From: Glandiceps talaboti
Taxonomy: Eukaryota > Hemichordata > Enteropneusta > Spengelidae
DNA length: 64,000 nucleotides
Assembly: GCF_964340395.1 (NCBI RefSeq)
Contig: NC_135555.1
Coordinates: forward strand, 10,691,931 to 10,755,930
Direction: 5' to 3'
Shown: positions 26,801 to 37,152 of the stretch, piece after piece
How the letters are laid out: each line of letters starts with the position of its first letter
Position numbering within the stretch: position 1 is the first letter of the stretch
The notes under the pieces: model-generated
Told to the model about the DNA's origin: nothing
The model's database searches: none
Seen by the model: the letters and a program-made list of their open reading frames with translations, nothing else
Program-made: the position numbers and the translations under genes

Positions 26801-29800
26801 AGTCATGCTGATATAGCCGTACGTGACATGTTGAAGGCGATAGCTAGACAAACCAAACAAGAGACAGGACAAACAAAACTATCCGCTGTGGATTATATCG
26901 ATGATGGTTCTCCATTGGTGCTCAATGTTCATATTGACGAAAAAGAGGTATTTTATTATTGATATTTTATAAGGAAACTAGAAAAAAAATGTAGGTACCT
27001 GGTAGTACAAGTCAGCACATTGGGTCTGAGTCTTTTGGATAAAGGTTCGGTTTTGGGTTGTGCAGGCAGGTGGGAAGTCAGTCTGGAACTGGAACATTGA
27101 TGCTGAGTGCTTGTTGGTTGAGCTGTGCGAGAACTGTAAGTTAGGTTGACGGTGAATTGTCTCACACGGACAGTTTGGAAGAGCCAAGATTATTGGCGGG
27201 TCATTCCATAGATATGTAGGTAAAACACTAGCGGTGTACGCTCTAAGTTTTTTTGAGACTGAGCAACTTGAGGAGGAGGAAAAAAATGGAAAGTGTGACA
27301 TGGTGGCTGCAAAGGCTGGAAGCAAAATCATCTGTTTAACGTTATTTGGGATGTAGGTAACTCGTTTTACCTGCTCTTGGATGCCAAATAGAGAGAAATA
27401 AAACTCTATGACAACATTTCATTTAATCATTAATTATACTTTATTTGTATATATTTTCTGTTTCATTCTTGATGCTTGGATAGAAGGTTGCGCTAAACAT
27501 GAAACATTTGTATTCAAAAATGAACTAGTCTAAGTTTCCCATAAAAGTCACAAAACAACAATTTCACTCATTTTGTCCTAAATTCTCTATTTATTTTACC
27601 TTTCAACAGGGCACTGCTGTGTTTGATTTCAATGGAACGGGTCCTGAGGTTTATGGTAATTTAAATGCACCCAAGGCAGTGACGTTATCAGCTATGATCT
27701 ACTGTTTGCGGTGTATGATTGGACACGATATACCTTTGAACCAGGTATGTAGAAGTATGAATTTACCCATCTTTCTTGTCTTCCTTGGTACTCAATTATT
27801 CATCAAATGGTTTGATATTGTGAATTTGAATGTACTTTATTTAAACTACCAAATGCCTGTGTTGGAAGTAGGATTAACATTTTGGTGAAAGAGAAAAAAT
27901 ACTATAGCTACTGGTACATAAAGGTTGGTCCAGAACAGTGCCATGGTGCAGAAATATAAGAACCTGGGATTGAATTGTGGCCCTTTATAAGCTGCATTCA
28001 AAGTAGGAATAGTAAACGGCAGCTATCTGGCATAGCTATAGAAGAAGTTGGTCTAAAATAAAGGAATGATCCTTTGTAATCAGGAGATAAGATTATAGAA
28101 ATGTGAGAACCTGGGATTGAATCCTGGCCCTCTAAGGTAAAAGGTACACATATACACATACTGATGATAACTCATACCAAGACCAATAGGGAGATATGTA
28201 ATACTTCCATGGTGCTGTGTTATGACATTTTTCAGTTGAAAATTTTCCTCATTTTCATCATCTGTTTTATGTTTAACTTCTATTTGTGCTAGCACTGGTA
28301 ACATTGTACTGTTGACTAAAATCAATATGAAAATTGCAACATTTCCCCTTTTAGGGTTGTTTGAAACCAGTACAAGCAATCGTACCAAAAGGCTGCTTCC
28401 TAAATCCAAGTGACACTGCAGCAGTCGTAGGAGGTAATGTACTCACATCTCAAAGGATAGTTGATGTAGTATTGAAAGCATTCTCAGTCTGTGCCGCATC
28501 TCAGGTGAGTAATTCAAAGGAAATGCAGATTTTGAAAATAGCTTGCATATTAATGATCTAGTTGCATAAATATTTGGTTTGCGCTTGGTATTTTACAGGG
28601 CTGTGTGAATACTATTGTAGCACTAAAGTCATGTGCCTAACTCTCATTACAGGGCTGCATGTGTACTATGGGTAGCACTAAAATCATGTGCCTAACTTTC
28701 ATTACAGGGCTGCATGAATAATACCACATTTGGTGACAAAGATGTGGGGTACTATGAAACAGTAGCAGGAGGAGCAGGAGCTGTAAGTCGTTATATTTTT
28801 ATTTGTGACTTCTAGTATAACGTGTTGATTTCTGTACTCTAGGGGTGTATGAATGTGACTACCCTTGGGGATGACCACCTCGGCTACTGTGAAACGGTGT
28901 CTGGAGGGGCTGGAGCTGTAAGTTAGCTTCATGGCAACACATATAGCAGTGATAACGTAGAATAGCTATCAAAGTGTAGTGTTGGGTTGTGATGATGTAA
29001 AATGCAATATCATGAATCTGCTGCATAACATGCATTTGTAACTTTTCATTGATAATGGCAAAACCATCTCAGCTAATTAAAGTTGTTTCACATCAAGCTA
29101 AAATGTCATTCCAGGCAAAATGTTAGTAGTAGTAGTTGTAGTTGCACAGCATTATGCATTTAGATTATGTAAATTTATGTAAATAAGGTATTTTACGCTG
29201 CGTTGCAGATCTCACGAGATATGCAAATATGCCTAGCAACAACGATTGTCAAACACGTGATTTTGGTCAAGCTTTTGCCATTACATGGCCATGTGCGATG
29301 ATGTTGAGAACAATAGTGTTGTTAAGCAGTTGACCACACTCACGTGGTTGCTATGGTTGCAATGGCTCATGTAGGATCATGTGAGATTTGCCACAAGACG
29401 AAAAACGGCTTATTAAGTTTAAATTTCAGTAATGGTTTATGGTTGCTTAATACTGGTAGTTAGTGGTATTCACATTCATGCACTGCAAATTATAAATATG
29501 CTATAGATGTCGATAACATAGAGATTAAGCAGAGCCTACAAGAATGTGATAACTATGACATCATCATATTTTGTCTTACATCATCAAAATCTGTAGATGA
29601 CAAACAAGCAGGTTTCTTGTAAATGAAATACATGAGCATATTTTTGGCCATAATTTCCACATTTGCTGTCAAATTTGGCAGAAACGATTCACGTAACACT
29701 TTATAGCTGACTTGTAAAGAATGACGTTTGATCCACTAATATCTACTAAAATATGCTATGTTTTGAAATACTTGCATATCATGTATGTCAGCTAGGCTGT

Positions 29801-32800
29801 ATGATATGACAAGTCATGCCAAGCCTATCAGCTTGTGAAATGTGTTGACCGACACATGAGGGCACCCTGTCATGGTGTTACCTTACAGACTACGAGTCAG
29901 CCCCTGTGAGCATTGAGTGCCATGCAGTGACAAAGATGAGCACTCCTCAGTATACCTTTCCAAGTCACATTTATCATGATCGACACCGGATTACAATTTC
30001 ACATAGCCGTGTGTCAATAGTATGTCCTGTCAAAAAAAAGTGAAAACTTTATGTCACTAGTGTAACAGCCTGCATACCTCGGGATGGCCGTAGAACATGT
30101 ATTGCATGCAACAGGACTGGGAATCAGACTTGCATTTGAATTTTTAAAAAAATTAATTAAGAGGGGAAGTTAACAAATTAATGATGGAGAACTGAGTTTA
30201 AGTTTTCAAAATCACCGTAAAATCATGAGTTTCAGAAGTGTTGCTTATAATTACACCAAGAATGAGAAGTAGTCTCTCACTATCATCACTTTCTCCTAAA
30301 CTCTGCTTAAACTCTCTCATATCATAGTAATTATGATTTTACATGAAGTTCAGTGTTGTTACGTAGTGTTTTACTTCTTAAAGCATCTCTTTTCAATGAA
30401 ATCTTAAAACTCGGTGAGTGGTTTCAACCACTGAATTTTTCATACAAAAATTAAAATTTCACTTTTTATAATTTGTATTAACTGGCAAGTAATTGAGTTA
30501 TGCCATTTTTAGTGCTTTTCATTCAAGGCAATTCATATTGTGATAGATTTAAATCAATATTGGAATTGAAATATAAATGGGGTTTATAAACATAGTGTAG
30601 TATTCACCTTGAAATTAGATATTTTTACATTTGTACTGATTTTGCTGTTGCTTTGTTCAAGCAAACTAAAACATGTCCTCTGTTAAAATGAAGAGAGAAA
30701 ATTGGAGTCACCTTACAAAGTTTTGAAATAAAAGTCAAAATGGCATGATTTTACAATCCAATATGGCCACCAAATAATAAATAAATAATGAATAATATAA
30801 TAAAATACTTGTAAGGCGGCAATATATCAGAGCAAAATTGCTCAGAGGCACTGTACAATGCTAAAAAAGGTGTTGTACATATGTATGTAATATCGCTATG
30901 AGAAAATATTTAGATTGTTGTTTTTCTTGAAAACAAGACAGTGAACCCCAAATTTCTTTTATTATTTTGAAAAGATTAGGAACAAGCTTTCATACGGCAA
31001 AGTTTAGAGAAATTTGAAGAACTTTGATTTTCTTGGGTATTGGCCCCCGAAATGCATTCTATTGTATGTCAAATGTTGTTTGATTTGTTCCTGAACTAGG
31101 GGCCAACATGGGATGGTCGGAGTGGTGTACACACCAACATGACAAACACACGTATCACAGATCCAGAAATACTGGAACGAAGGTAAGGTAGTCACATCGT
31201 AATTGCAAAAATACAACCGTTGCGACTCTTAATTCATGTTTTGCTTCGGTCTAGAAAACAGTATACCAGTAGTGGGCCTTTGATATTCTTTTGACAGAAG
31301 AGATGACTTAGCAGTCTTTAGATAAATCTGTTTGGATAAATGAATACAAAATGTTCATGGTGACAATTGTTTCTTCAGATTGGAAGGTTATTTGCCCTCA
31401 CCCCTCCCCCACCCCTCACATCAGGTGTATCACAATCCAGTCCTCGTGTAAACACCCATACAGTGGCAGTAACATATACTATCTTTGTGTAATTTGTATA
31501 TAGATATCCTGTCATACTACGTTGCTTCAAACTCAATGTAGGTACAGGTGGCAATGGTCTGTATAGAGGTGGCGATGGTGTTATCAGGGAAATGCTCTTT
31601 AGACGACCCCTGACTCTTTCAATTTTGAGCGAGAGAAGAGCCTACAGACCATATGGAATGAAAGGTATGTGAAGAATCAACATCTCTAGAAACGTCTTCA
31701 TTCAAGTTACTGTAGAAAGAACTGTAGATAAGATATTGCTGCCCAATATTTTTTCTTTTTTCAGCTATGAAAAATGTGAGTGACCTAATGTCACTATGGG
31801 TAGCTAGACGAGTAGTGTCGTGACAAACACTTAAAACACGAGTATTCTCAGGCTGACTGAAGAAAAATGTTGTGGAATATCATAATTATATCTCTACAAG
31901 CATACATAATTTATGAAAAATCCTGAAAAGAAATGGCTGTTTTGAATGTTTTAACTCACTGCAGAACCAGTGACATAGCCACATGTTGTCATAATGATCT
32001 GGAGATAAATTACATATTTTTTGTTGAAATGTGTATAACTTTGGTTGTGTGAAGTATACTGAACATTTTTCAACAATGCATGTCTCCACAATCATGTGTG
32101 ACAAAAACTAAAAGTTAGAATAATCAAATCACTCCAACATAAGACGTACAGGTGACAAAAATCCTATTATTGCATTTCCTTTCAGTACATATATTAGGGA
32201 GTAGGAAAATAGTTTTTGTTAATAGTGATGAAATTAAAAAAACATTGAAGGCAAGAAATCAGTAATCATCGACTATCTTCTTTATTTGTGCTTGGTTTAC
32301 AGGTGGTGAACCTGGACAACTCGGTAAAAACTACCTCATTTACAAAAGTGGTCGGATGATCAGTTTAGGCGGGAAAGCATCGGTTAATGTAGAGGCTGGG
32401 GTAAGTGCACAGAAAGTGACAGGTTTTATTTTGGAAGTGTCATTGTTTTCATCATTTTACTACCAAACCAGAAAGACCATAGAGTTTCAATTAGGTACTC
32501 CAATGTTTTTGTTACATACAGACACTGATACCATGTACACAATGAAATGTTACATTTTATCTGACTGTGAACACAAATAAACAGTTCTGTGTTTGAATCT
32601 TCCTCGTTTCATCTGACAGTGATGTTGATTTGTGGTCACAGTGAGATTAAATATAGAATTTTATATGCCTGCACGCTATAAGTGTCTGTATTTTGTTTTA
32701 TGTAATTAGTAACAAAAAAATGTGTGTGAGACATAAACATCTTTGTGCCGCCCAATTGAAACACTATCGTCACTCTGGTTTGGTAGTAAAACACATTGTG

Positions 32801-33654
32801 CCGCCCACTTGAAACACTATAGTCACTCTGGTTTGGTAGTACCTTTCCTTCTTTCATTGCATTGGACTATAATTTGTTTGTCAATCTTCTTTCTTGTTTT
32901 GTTAAAGTTATCATTAAAGTGGCACATATGGATGAGGATTAGGTATTTATTTTCGATTTTTAATTTATAAATTAAAAAATCCAAAATAAATACCCAATCC
33001 TCATGGCCACTTTAAGTCACCTAATTTCAATGTATACATGTACAGAACTTTGATAGGAATAATTTGAATACTTTATGTGCTGCAGTAGTTGTAATGGTAC
33101 ATAATATTCGTGCAGCTGTAGTTTCATAAATGGTTAGAGTTGTGGTGGGGAATCTGTAAGTAACCAGTCTCAGCCTCACTGCTGCCATTTTTTCTGAATG
33201 CTATAAGCCATGAACAACCATTGTCAACCCAGCTGTATAAATGGGAACCTGGTAGGATAGAGGTTATGTGAAGGATATAATCCCATGTACACACAGCTGC
33301 AGTTTAAGTTATTTAGGGTGGTTGTGCCATTATAGGTCTATGCAGTGGATGATAATTGTAAAAGTGCTATGATCATGACAGCTGTTATGGAAAGGTGGTT
33401 TAAAATATATCCCATAATTAACTTGATAAAATAGTCACTCACAGTAATTTCTCTGAACATTTCACTTCAATTGACAGGATGTATTCCAGTTACAAAGTCC
33501 AGGTGGTGGTGGCTATGGTGTGCCAAAAGATGACAATGATGTTGACCCATCGGAACCTGCTTCTAAGCGAAGAAGATGCGATGCAGTTGGCAGTCAAATT
33601 TACCATGAAAAGGGTAGCGTTCATGCTTTCAAATTAGCTCAGGAACAGGCATAG
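8058..33654 (+). CDS. OPLAH: 5-oxoprolinase, ATP-hydrolysing
   Basis: OPLAH converts 5-oxo-L-proline plus ATP to L-glutamate in the cytosol (gamma-glutamyl cycle of glutathione). Thirty coding exons give 1314 residues (human 1288): 8058-8246, 10525-10716, 10826-10957, 11382-11488, 12588-12703, 14314-14446, 15157-15269, 16032-16120, 16672-16789, 17524-17666, 18660-18788, 19729-19841, 20564-20734, 21263-21406, 21564-21702, 22398-22577, 22915-23052, 23473-23583, 23917-24018, 24448-24622, 25172-25281, 25663-25737, 26801-26947, 27610-27744, 28355-28504, 28708-28782 or 28843-28917, 31100-31182, 31504-31664, 32303-32400, 33478-33654. The ATG at 8058 has a good Kozak context. The HyuA half carries DRGGTFTD (residues 19-26) and GFDMGGTSTD (about 322-331). 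The HyuB half starts near residue 737 and carries [12 protein letters not shown] and [15 protein letters not shown]. Oddities are duplicate exon 26, a partial copy of exon 10, and a KRRR cluster near residue 1286. Confidence 0.97.
9282..9312. repeat. (TG)n microsatellite
   Basis: Dinucleotide run in OPLAH intron 1. Confidence 0.9.
11119..11171. repeat. (AATC)n and (GATC)n microsatellite
   Basis: Short AATC-type run in OPLAH intron 3. The same tetranucleotide family reappears at 17765-18180 and 42789-42849. Confidence 0.85.
11740..12039. mobile_element. MITE-like element, family A, copy 1
   Basis: Non-coding element of about 300 bp in OPLAH intron 4. Its ends are inverted repeats: CTAAGATAGACACCAACT near the left and GTCTGTCTTAGTAAACC near the right. 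A second copy lies at 35408-35718 and aligns along its length. No transposase or reading frame is present. Target-site duplications are not obvious, so the outer limits are approximate. Confidence 0.7.
12795..13830. repeat. 67-bp minisatellite in OPLAH intron 5
   Basis: About 14 or 15 direct copies of a 67-bp unit that includes GCCTTTAGTACACTTG and ATTGATTACTG. Starts recur at 12801, 12868, 13050, 13117, 13184, 13251, 13318 and 13385. Later copies are more diverged (63 to 67 bp). The second unit is split by the SINE tail described separately. There are no unique spacers, so this is not a CRISPR array. Confidence 0.9.
12937..13043 (+). mobile_element. 5'-truncated SINE inserted in the minisatellite
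   Basis: About 100 bp ending in GTAAAGCGCTTTGAGCACGG, then AAAGCGCTATATAAGAACCC and an (ATT)n tail. This is a 3' end widely seen on metazoan SINEs and their LINE partners. It interrupts a 67-bp minisatellite unit at TTATTTCT, which recurs at the right border as a probable target-site duplication. Confidence 0.75.
14805..14997 (-). mobile_element. tRNA-derived SINE
   Basis: Read on the - strand, the head resembles a tRNA: A-box-like TGGCTTAATGGTTAA and B-box-like CATTTGAGCCC. The body ends in GGGGACCTGGCAGGACAG, a motif shared with sequences near 22027 and 33240. It lies in OPLAH intron 6. The short - strand frame across it is not a gene. Confidence 0.65.
16811..17604 (+). repeat. Tandem duplication (395/397 bp) copying part of OPLAH exon 10
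   Basis: Two adjacent units, about 16811-17207 and 17208-17604. By eye they differ only in the length of the internal TA run (39 versus 41 bp). Each carries the 3' part of intron 9, the exon 10 acceptor and the first 81 nt of exon 10. Only the second copy continues into the rest of exon 10 and its donor at 17667. The first copy runs straight from GGTCCCAA into intron sequence. This indicates a recent duplication, or an assembly error. Confidence 0.9.
17127..17207 (+). pseudogene. Partial duplicate of OPLAH exon 10 without its donor
   Basis: Identical to the first 81 nt of exon 10 (starting [14 protein letters not shown]) with an intact AG acceptor at 17125-17126. The copy loses homology before the exon's 3' end and reads into a YIYIYI repeat and a stop at 17326. 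It can act as a decoy acceptor but cannot make a normal exon. Confidence 0.85.
17765..18181. repeat. Long (AATC)n satellite with higher-order structure
   Basis: About 415 bp of AATC, GATC and AGTC tetranucleotides in OPLAH intron 10. A longer phrase (TCAGTCA-ATGATCAGTCAATAGATCAGTC, then AATAAATC units) recurs about three times at roughly 110 to 120 bp spacing. This indicates secondary amplification of longer units. Confidence 0.9.
20225..20350 (+). repeat. Dispersed repeat family C, copy 1
   Basis: Shares ATTACTCAC, GGCCTGG, GACTGACTGGGA, TGACAGTTCCAC and nearby spacing with the inverse complement of 55660-55790. Non-coding, in OPLAH intron 12. The type of element is not known. Confidence 0.6.
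20935..21180 (+). repeat. Dispersed repeat family D, copy 1
   Basis: Starts TTTAAAGGGGAACATCACTCC and runs to GTGCTTATTTCC. It is alignable along most of its length to 48360-48640, and its first 50 bp to 57418-57470. Non-coding, in OPLAH intron 13. Confidence 0.55.
21425..21540 (+). mobile_element. tRNA-like SINE head
   Basis: TAGCTTGGGTGGCTAGGAA (A-box-like) and GCAAGTTTGAGCCTC (B-box-like) are spaced as in a tRNA-derived SINE. It fills most of the short OPLAH intron 14. There is no clear 3' body. Confidence 0.45.
21985..22150 (+). mobile_element. SINE body fragment
   Basis: Contains GTATAAGTGGGACCTGGTAG and ACAGAGGTTTTTATGTGAAG, which match the SINE-like sequence at 33233-33290 and, inverted, the SINE at 14805-14997. 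The tRNA-like head appears to be missing. Confidence 0.5.
22605..22840. repeat. (GGAT)n-type minisatellite
   Basis: Degenerate GGAT/GGGT/GATT tetranucleotides in OPLAH intron 16. The - strand reads as [12 protein letters not shown] in several frames, an artefact of the repeat. Confidence 0.9.
26290..26551. mobile_element. Palindromic MITE, family B, copy 1
   Basis: Long terminal inverted repeats of about 70 bp starting AAGTAAAGC and ending GCTTTACTT, with TGCTATAAACGATTGTGG near the right end. A second copy is at 57768-57968. A 69-bp segment at the right end (26434-26502) is directly repeated at 26503-26571. Lies in OPLAH intron 22. Confidence 0.75.
28599..28707 (+). repeat. Tandem copies of the exon 26a acceptor
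   Basis: The 54 to 55 bp leading into exon 26a are repeated. Acceptors (TTTTACAG or CATTACAG) followed by GGCTG occur with exon starts at 28599, 28653 and 28708. Only the last opens the full exon. From either upstream AG the frame hits a stop (TAA) after 13 or 22 codons, so their use would give a premature stop. Confidence 0.85.
28708..28782 (+). CDS. OPLAH: OPLAH exon 26a (canonical version)
   Basis: A 75-nt, phase 0-0 exon encoding residues 1118-1142 of OPLAH. It includes GCMNN, GYYETV and GGAGA, matching the conserved human sequence best of the two versions. The donor is GTAAGT. It is separated from exon 26b by a 60-nt intron. The HyuB-domain GYYET/GGAGAG segment is highly conserved in oxoprolinases, so the choice of version should affect enzyme properties. 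Confidence 0.93.
28843..28917 (+). CDS. OPLAH: OPLAH exon 26b (alternative version)
   Basis: Second 75-nt, phase 0-0 exon with a good acceptor (CTGTACTCTAG) and donor (GTAAGT). Its 25 residues match exon 26a at 18 positions. Changes include N5V, F8L, K11D, D12H, V13L, Y16C and A20S. Silent sites have diverged widely while the frame, length and GGAGA core are kept. That indicates selection on an old duplicate rather than decay. It joins in frame to exons 25 and 27. Including both versions would repeat 25 residues in the domain, so mutually exclusive use is the likely mode. Confidence 0.88.
32430..32850. mobile_element. Inverted-repeat element with duplicated right arm
   Basis: TTACTACCAAACCAGA at 32458 recurs inverted as TCTGGTTTGGTAGTA near 32775 and 32829. 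The right arm is present twice, at about 54-bp spacing (TGTGCCGCCCA...GGTAGT). Probably a MITE. In OPLAH intron 29, limits approximate. Confidence 0.5.
32913..33015. mobile_element. Snap-back MITE flanked by TTAA
   Basis: Near-perfect 103-bp palindrome. The left arm begins TTAAAGTGGC and the right arm ends GCCACTTTAA, with about 45-bp arms around an AT-rich centre. TTAA ends suggest a piggyBac-type target, with the usual caveat that AT-rich DNA offers TTAA often. In OPLAH intron 29. Confidence 0.75.
33115..33300 (+). mobile_element. tRNA-derived SINE
   Basis: Head with TTTCATAAATGGTTAGAG and AACCAGTCTCAGCCTC (A- and B-box-like), and body GTATAAATGGGAACCTGGTA then GATAGAGGTTATGTGAAGG. Same family as 14805-14997 and 21985-22150. 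In OPLAH intron 29. Confidence 0.6.
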
Positions 33655-36600
33655 AGAAAGCGGAATGTTTGCTGTTAAATGGTAGCTCAGAAATTATTGT
33701 ACCTTGTGAGGAAGTTACGTAAAGCATTTTGTGTATACATAACATTTCTGTATTGACCAAATATCAATAAGGACATGATATATACTTTGATGTTGGTGCA
33801 TAGACCATTCAGTAAACAGCGCCATCTATTGAGTACAATGATGTAAATGAATGAGACTCTTGTAATTTGCATAATTAAAATGAACTGATGCCACTAATGT
33901 AGTGGAGATGATGTTACCATTTGTATGGCATCAACCAACACTAGAGGGCGGTGTTTAGCTCAGTCGTTTCTTTGATATTTTTAGACTTTAGAAACATCTA
34001 TGCAGCCGGGATATAATTATGATGCATTATATAATCTATATAATGTGCTTCTGCTTGAATATTTTTGAATTTTTATCTAAAAAGTGCTTTGGCAAGTTTG
34101 AAAATTATATTTCATGTCTTTGGTGCTAACTAGTAGGAAAGGACTGTAAAGAAAGCCAATTTTATACTAGTTAAAAGTAATGGTATATACATTTTGGTCA
34201 TCAGGGTACTTCTTGACAAAGTCTTCTGGGTGTAGATAAACAGTCAAAATTTTGACGCATATTGAAATTGGAAAATACGCTAACCCAACACAGAGAGTGT
34301 CCTTACATTTAACAATAACTACAGTGATTCTGTTTCTATTCCATTGTAAACCAATCATGAAATGATTGAAATGGACATTAATACCTTCACTGTTATGTAA
34401 CAAGAATAGTATAATTTGCTTGTAAAGCAAGCCGTGAATCAATCAATCACGTTTAATTTTGTAAGTTATAGAATCTAGGTCTTCATATATGTGAACCTAT
34501 ATAGTACAGATTGGAATCATTTCACAATAGGGCTAGAATAGGGCTAGCACAGTGGTAACACCAGGCTGGTATTAACATCTCAACAGCATGTATTAGAAGG
34601 GTCAATACTTTGTACCAACCCTATATGTTGATACCCAATAGCACGGTGCAGACACTGGGTTGGTACTAACATCAGCATGTCTTAGCAACTGGAAGGGTTA
34701 AATTGCCTGCACCTGCAATACGTTATACAATAAATCGATCCATCAAATTTTTATAGCACCAACCTCCAGGGCTACGTTCTGTACAGTAGTATAGAGGGGT
34801 TAAAGCACACTGTAAGTATAGAATGTAAGATTTGTCATGTCACTCTGCCCTCATTGGCCTGCTGATGTGAATGGGGTTGACTGATGTGTGAAGGCGTCCT
34901 ATCATGGCATACCTTACAGAGTAACTGTAAGCTGTGGTGAACAAGTAAATCATCAGTTTTGTTTATGAAACAGTCCTAGGCAAGCTTGGTGTTAACACCA
35001 GACTAACACTGGGCTGGCAAACCAGAAATGATTCTTGAACTCTACATTACTATATGAGGCACAGTATCAAACTAAATAATATGAACAACGCAAACTGTAA
35101 TGAAATTATATTAGATATGTAGAGAAAAACTGAAATAATTGAAATAACATCAATAGATTAAATTCCACTTGGTTGTTGGTCTGATTTTTTAATTGGGAAA
35201 TAAAAGTGCAATAGTGAAATATTTTAGTCTTGATTCACATTATTTTATTAGAATTCTGACATCATATGTACTATTCTCATTAATTCAACATGTAAGAGTT
35301 AAAATGGATGCAAACTTATGTGATTTTTTTCTCCAAGTGAATGACAACTTGGCTAAATACTACCCATTTTCTGCTGGAGTCAACATTGCTCTGGTAATTA
35401 CTGTAAGCCTTCGGTTTGCTAAGATAGACACAAACTAAAACTATTGTCGCAAAATGTTGATACAACAGTGATAAGCTATTGAATGGATCTGGATGGTTGT
35501 TTCATTATAAGCTCAGTTGGGAGGTGTCACAGAGTTTTATAAGTTCCGTGAACCTGCAGTGTACTGTTTTGGGACTTCCAATGTTTACACTATGTTGATC
35601 ACAGGGTGATTACAGTCGCACAACAGATGGACCAGCTATCCCCCACTTGTGTAATCTATCACATTGAAGAACAATAGATTTAGTTAGGCTGTTTGTGTCT
35701 ATCTTAGTAAATTGAAGGATGGATTACGAGAGTCATATCAATAGTCGCACATTATCAACACTTTCATCTGTAATTCTACAGCAAATGACTTGTAAACAAA
35801 CACTATACTTGCACATATACACACATTACAAAAATTAATTTTTATCATGCAAGTTCAAAGAAAATATTTACTAAGCCTAAAACTTTTTGATGGATGTTTG
35901 TACAAATAGAAGACCGTGTACACGTCCACACTTTATATTTATGGTCTTTTATTCAATGTTCTTACTATATATTCACAACTTGCTGATGAATACATTATGT
36001 ATAATGATTATCTAGCCTATTAGATATGTAGTGTGGTACTGCCCTCGTTGGTCTTCTCTGAGAGAGGAAGTTGCAAGTGATGGGTTAAGTGTCAGTATGT
36101 AGAGTACTTTGAGTACCTTTAATGTACAGGAAAAAAATTACATCCCAAAAATGTAAACTCAGCTTGTGCCCCTTGCATTAAAAACTATTGGTTATTGATT
36201 GGTAGGTAAAAGAAATGATCCATTTTCCAGTAAAATTGTTCAATATTTATCAATCAGTAATCAGTACAAATTTATGGAAAATAGCAAAAATTTACACATC
36301 CTTGAGCTTTGATAAAATCTAGGCTAATATTTTACTGTGGGCTTCTTTAAAATTATCTAAACGGACACAAATTAAAATCAAAGCAGTAAAGAATTACACT
36401 CTCAAATAAAATGAATGAATGAATGGCTTATCTTTTGATTCACTATCCCCACTTGGCCCGTAATACTAAATTTGCCAACTAAATTTAAGATATGTTTGCA
36501 GATTTTCTGTATAGTATTTCATATTTAAAACTTGTACTGCTCCTCCATAAAATACATGGTTAATATGCGAAAATTTTATTATTTAAAATTTCAAGGTAAA

Positions 36601-37152
36601 ACAATGATAACCAACATTTTCTGGTGATAGATTTTTCCCACCTTTCAATTTTACCTCAGACGATGTATACACAAAACAAAGAACATGCATGAAAATTTGG
36701 CTTAGTTGACAGCAAGATTGTTTCAGCCTGATGGAAAATTATTTCAGTCTAACTCCCCTACCTCTTAAAGAAATTTAGCTCCCCCCCCCCCCTTGGGCAC
36801 AGCATAGGGGAGGGGGAAGCTACTACAGTGGGCTCTGTCCAACTATTCATTTGCGATACATCATTTTCTGACACACAACTATCTGATTTCATTCAAACTT
36901 GGTACAAAGGTGATATACTATAGGAGCTATATGTACATTGCTTCTTATCAAAACAATATTAGTATCTTTCTATTTGACTTTGACCTTGACCTTGTGAGTC
37001 AAAATACTAAAAATGCTCATTTCTTCTATCAGTCACACAGATATAAAATATGGGGGGGGGGGGGGGTTTGAGGGTGCGTTTACTCTTCATCAATTTAGAC
37101 CTCACTTCTTGCAGTATCTTGTTTTGCTTGTATTTAGTATGGAACAATACAT
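33655..37152. other. Convergent intergenic region between OPLAH and glucosidase A
   Basis: 3.5 kb without a supported gene. It includes the OPLAH 3' UTR (possible ATTAAA at 33874-33879), a repeat near 34850-34935 similar to 29830-29910, the MITE at 35408-35718, a poly-C run at 36781-36792 and a poly-G run near 37052-37066. A possible - strand poly(A) signal for glucosidase A is at 36575-36580. Confidence 0.6.
35408..35718. mobile_element. MITE-like element, family A, copy 2
   Basis: 311 bp. The ends form an inverted repeat of about 28 bp: left CTAAGATAGACACAAACT, right GTTTGTGTCTATCTTAGTAA. The copy at 11740-12039 aligns along its length. No coding capacity. Confidence 0.75.

Noticed and set aside
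26978-27331. 117-codon - strand frame in OPLAH intron 23
   Set aside because: Ser/Pro-rich antisense frame without domain or start support, likely chance.
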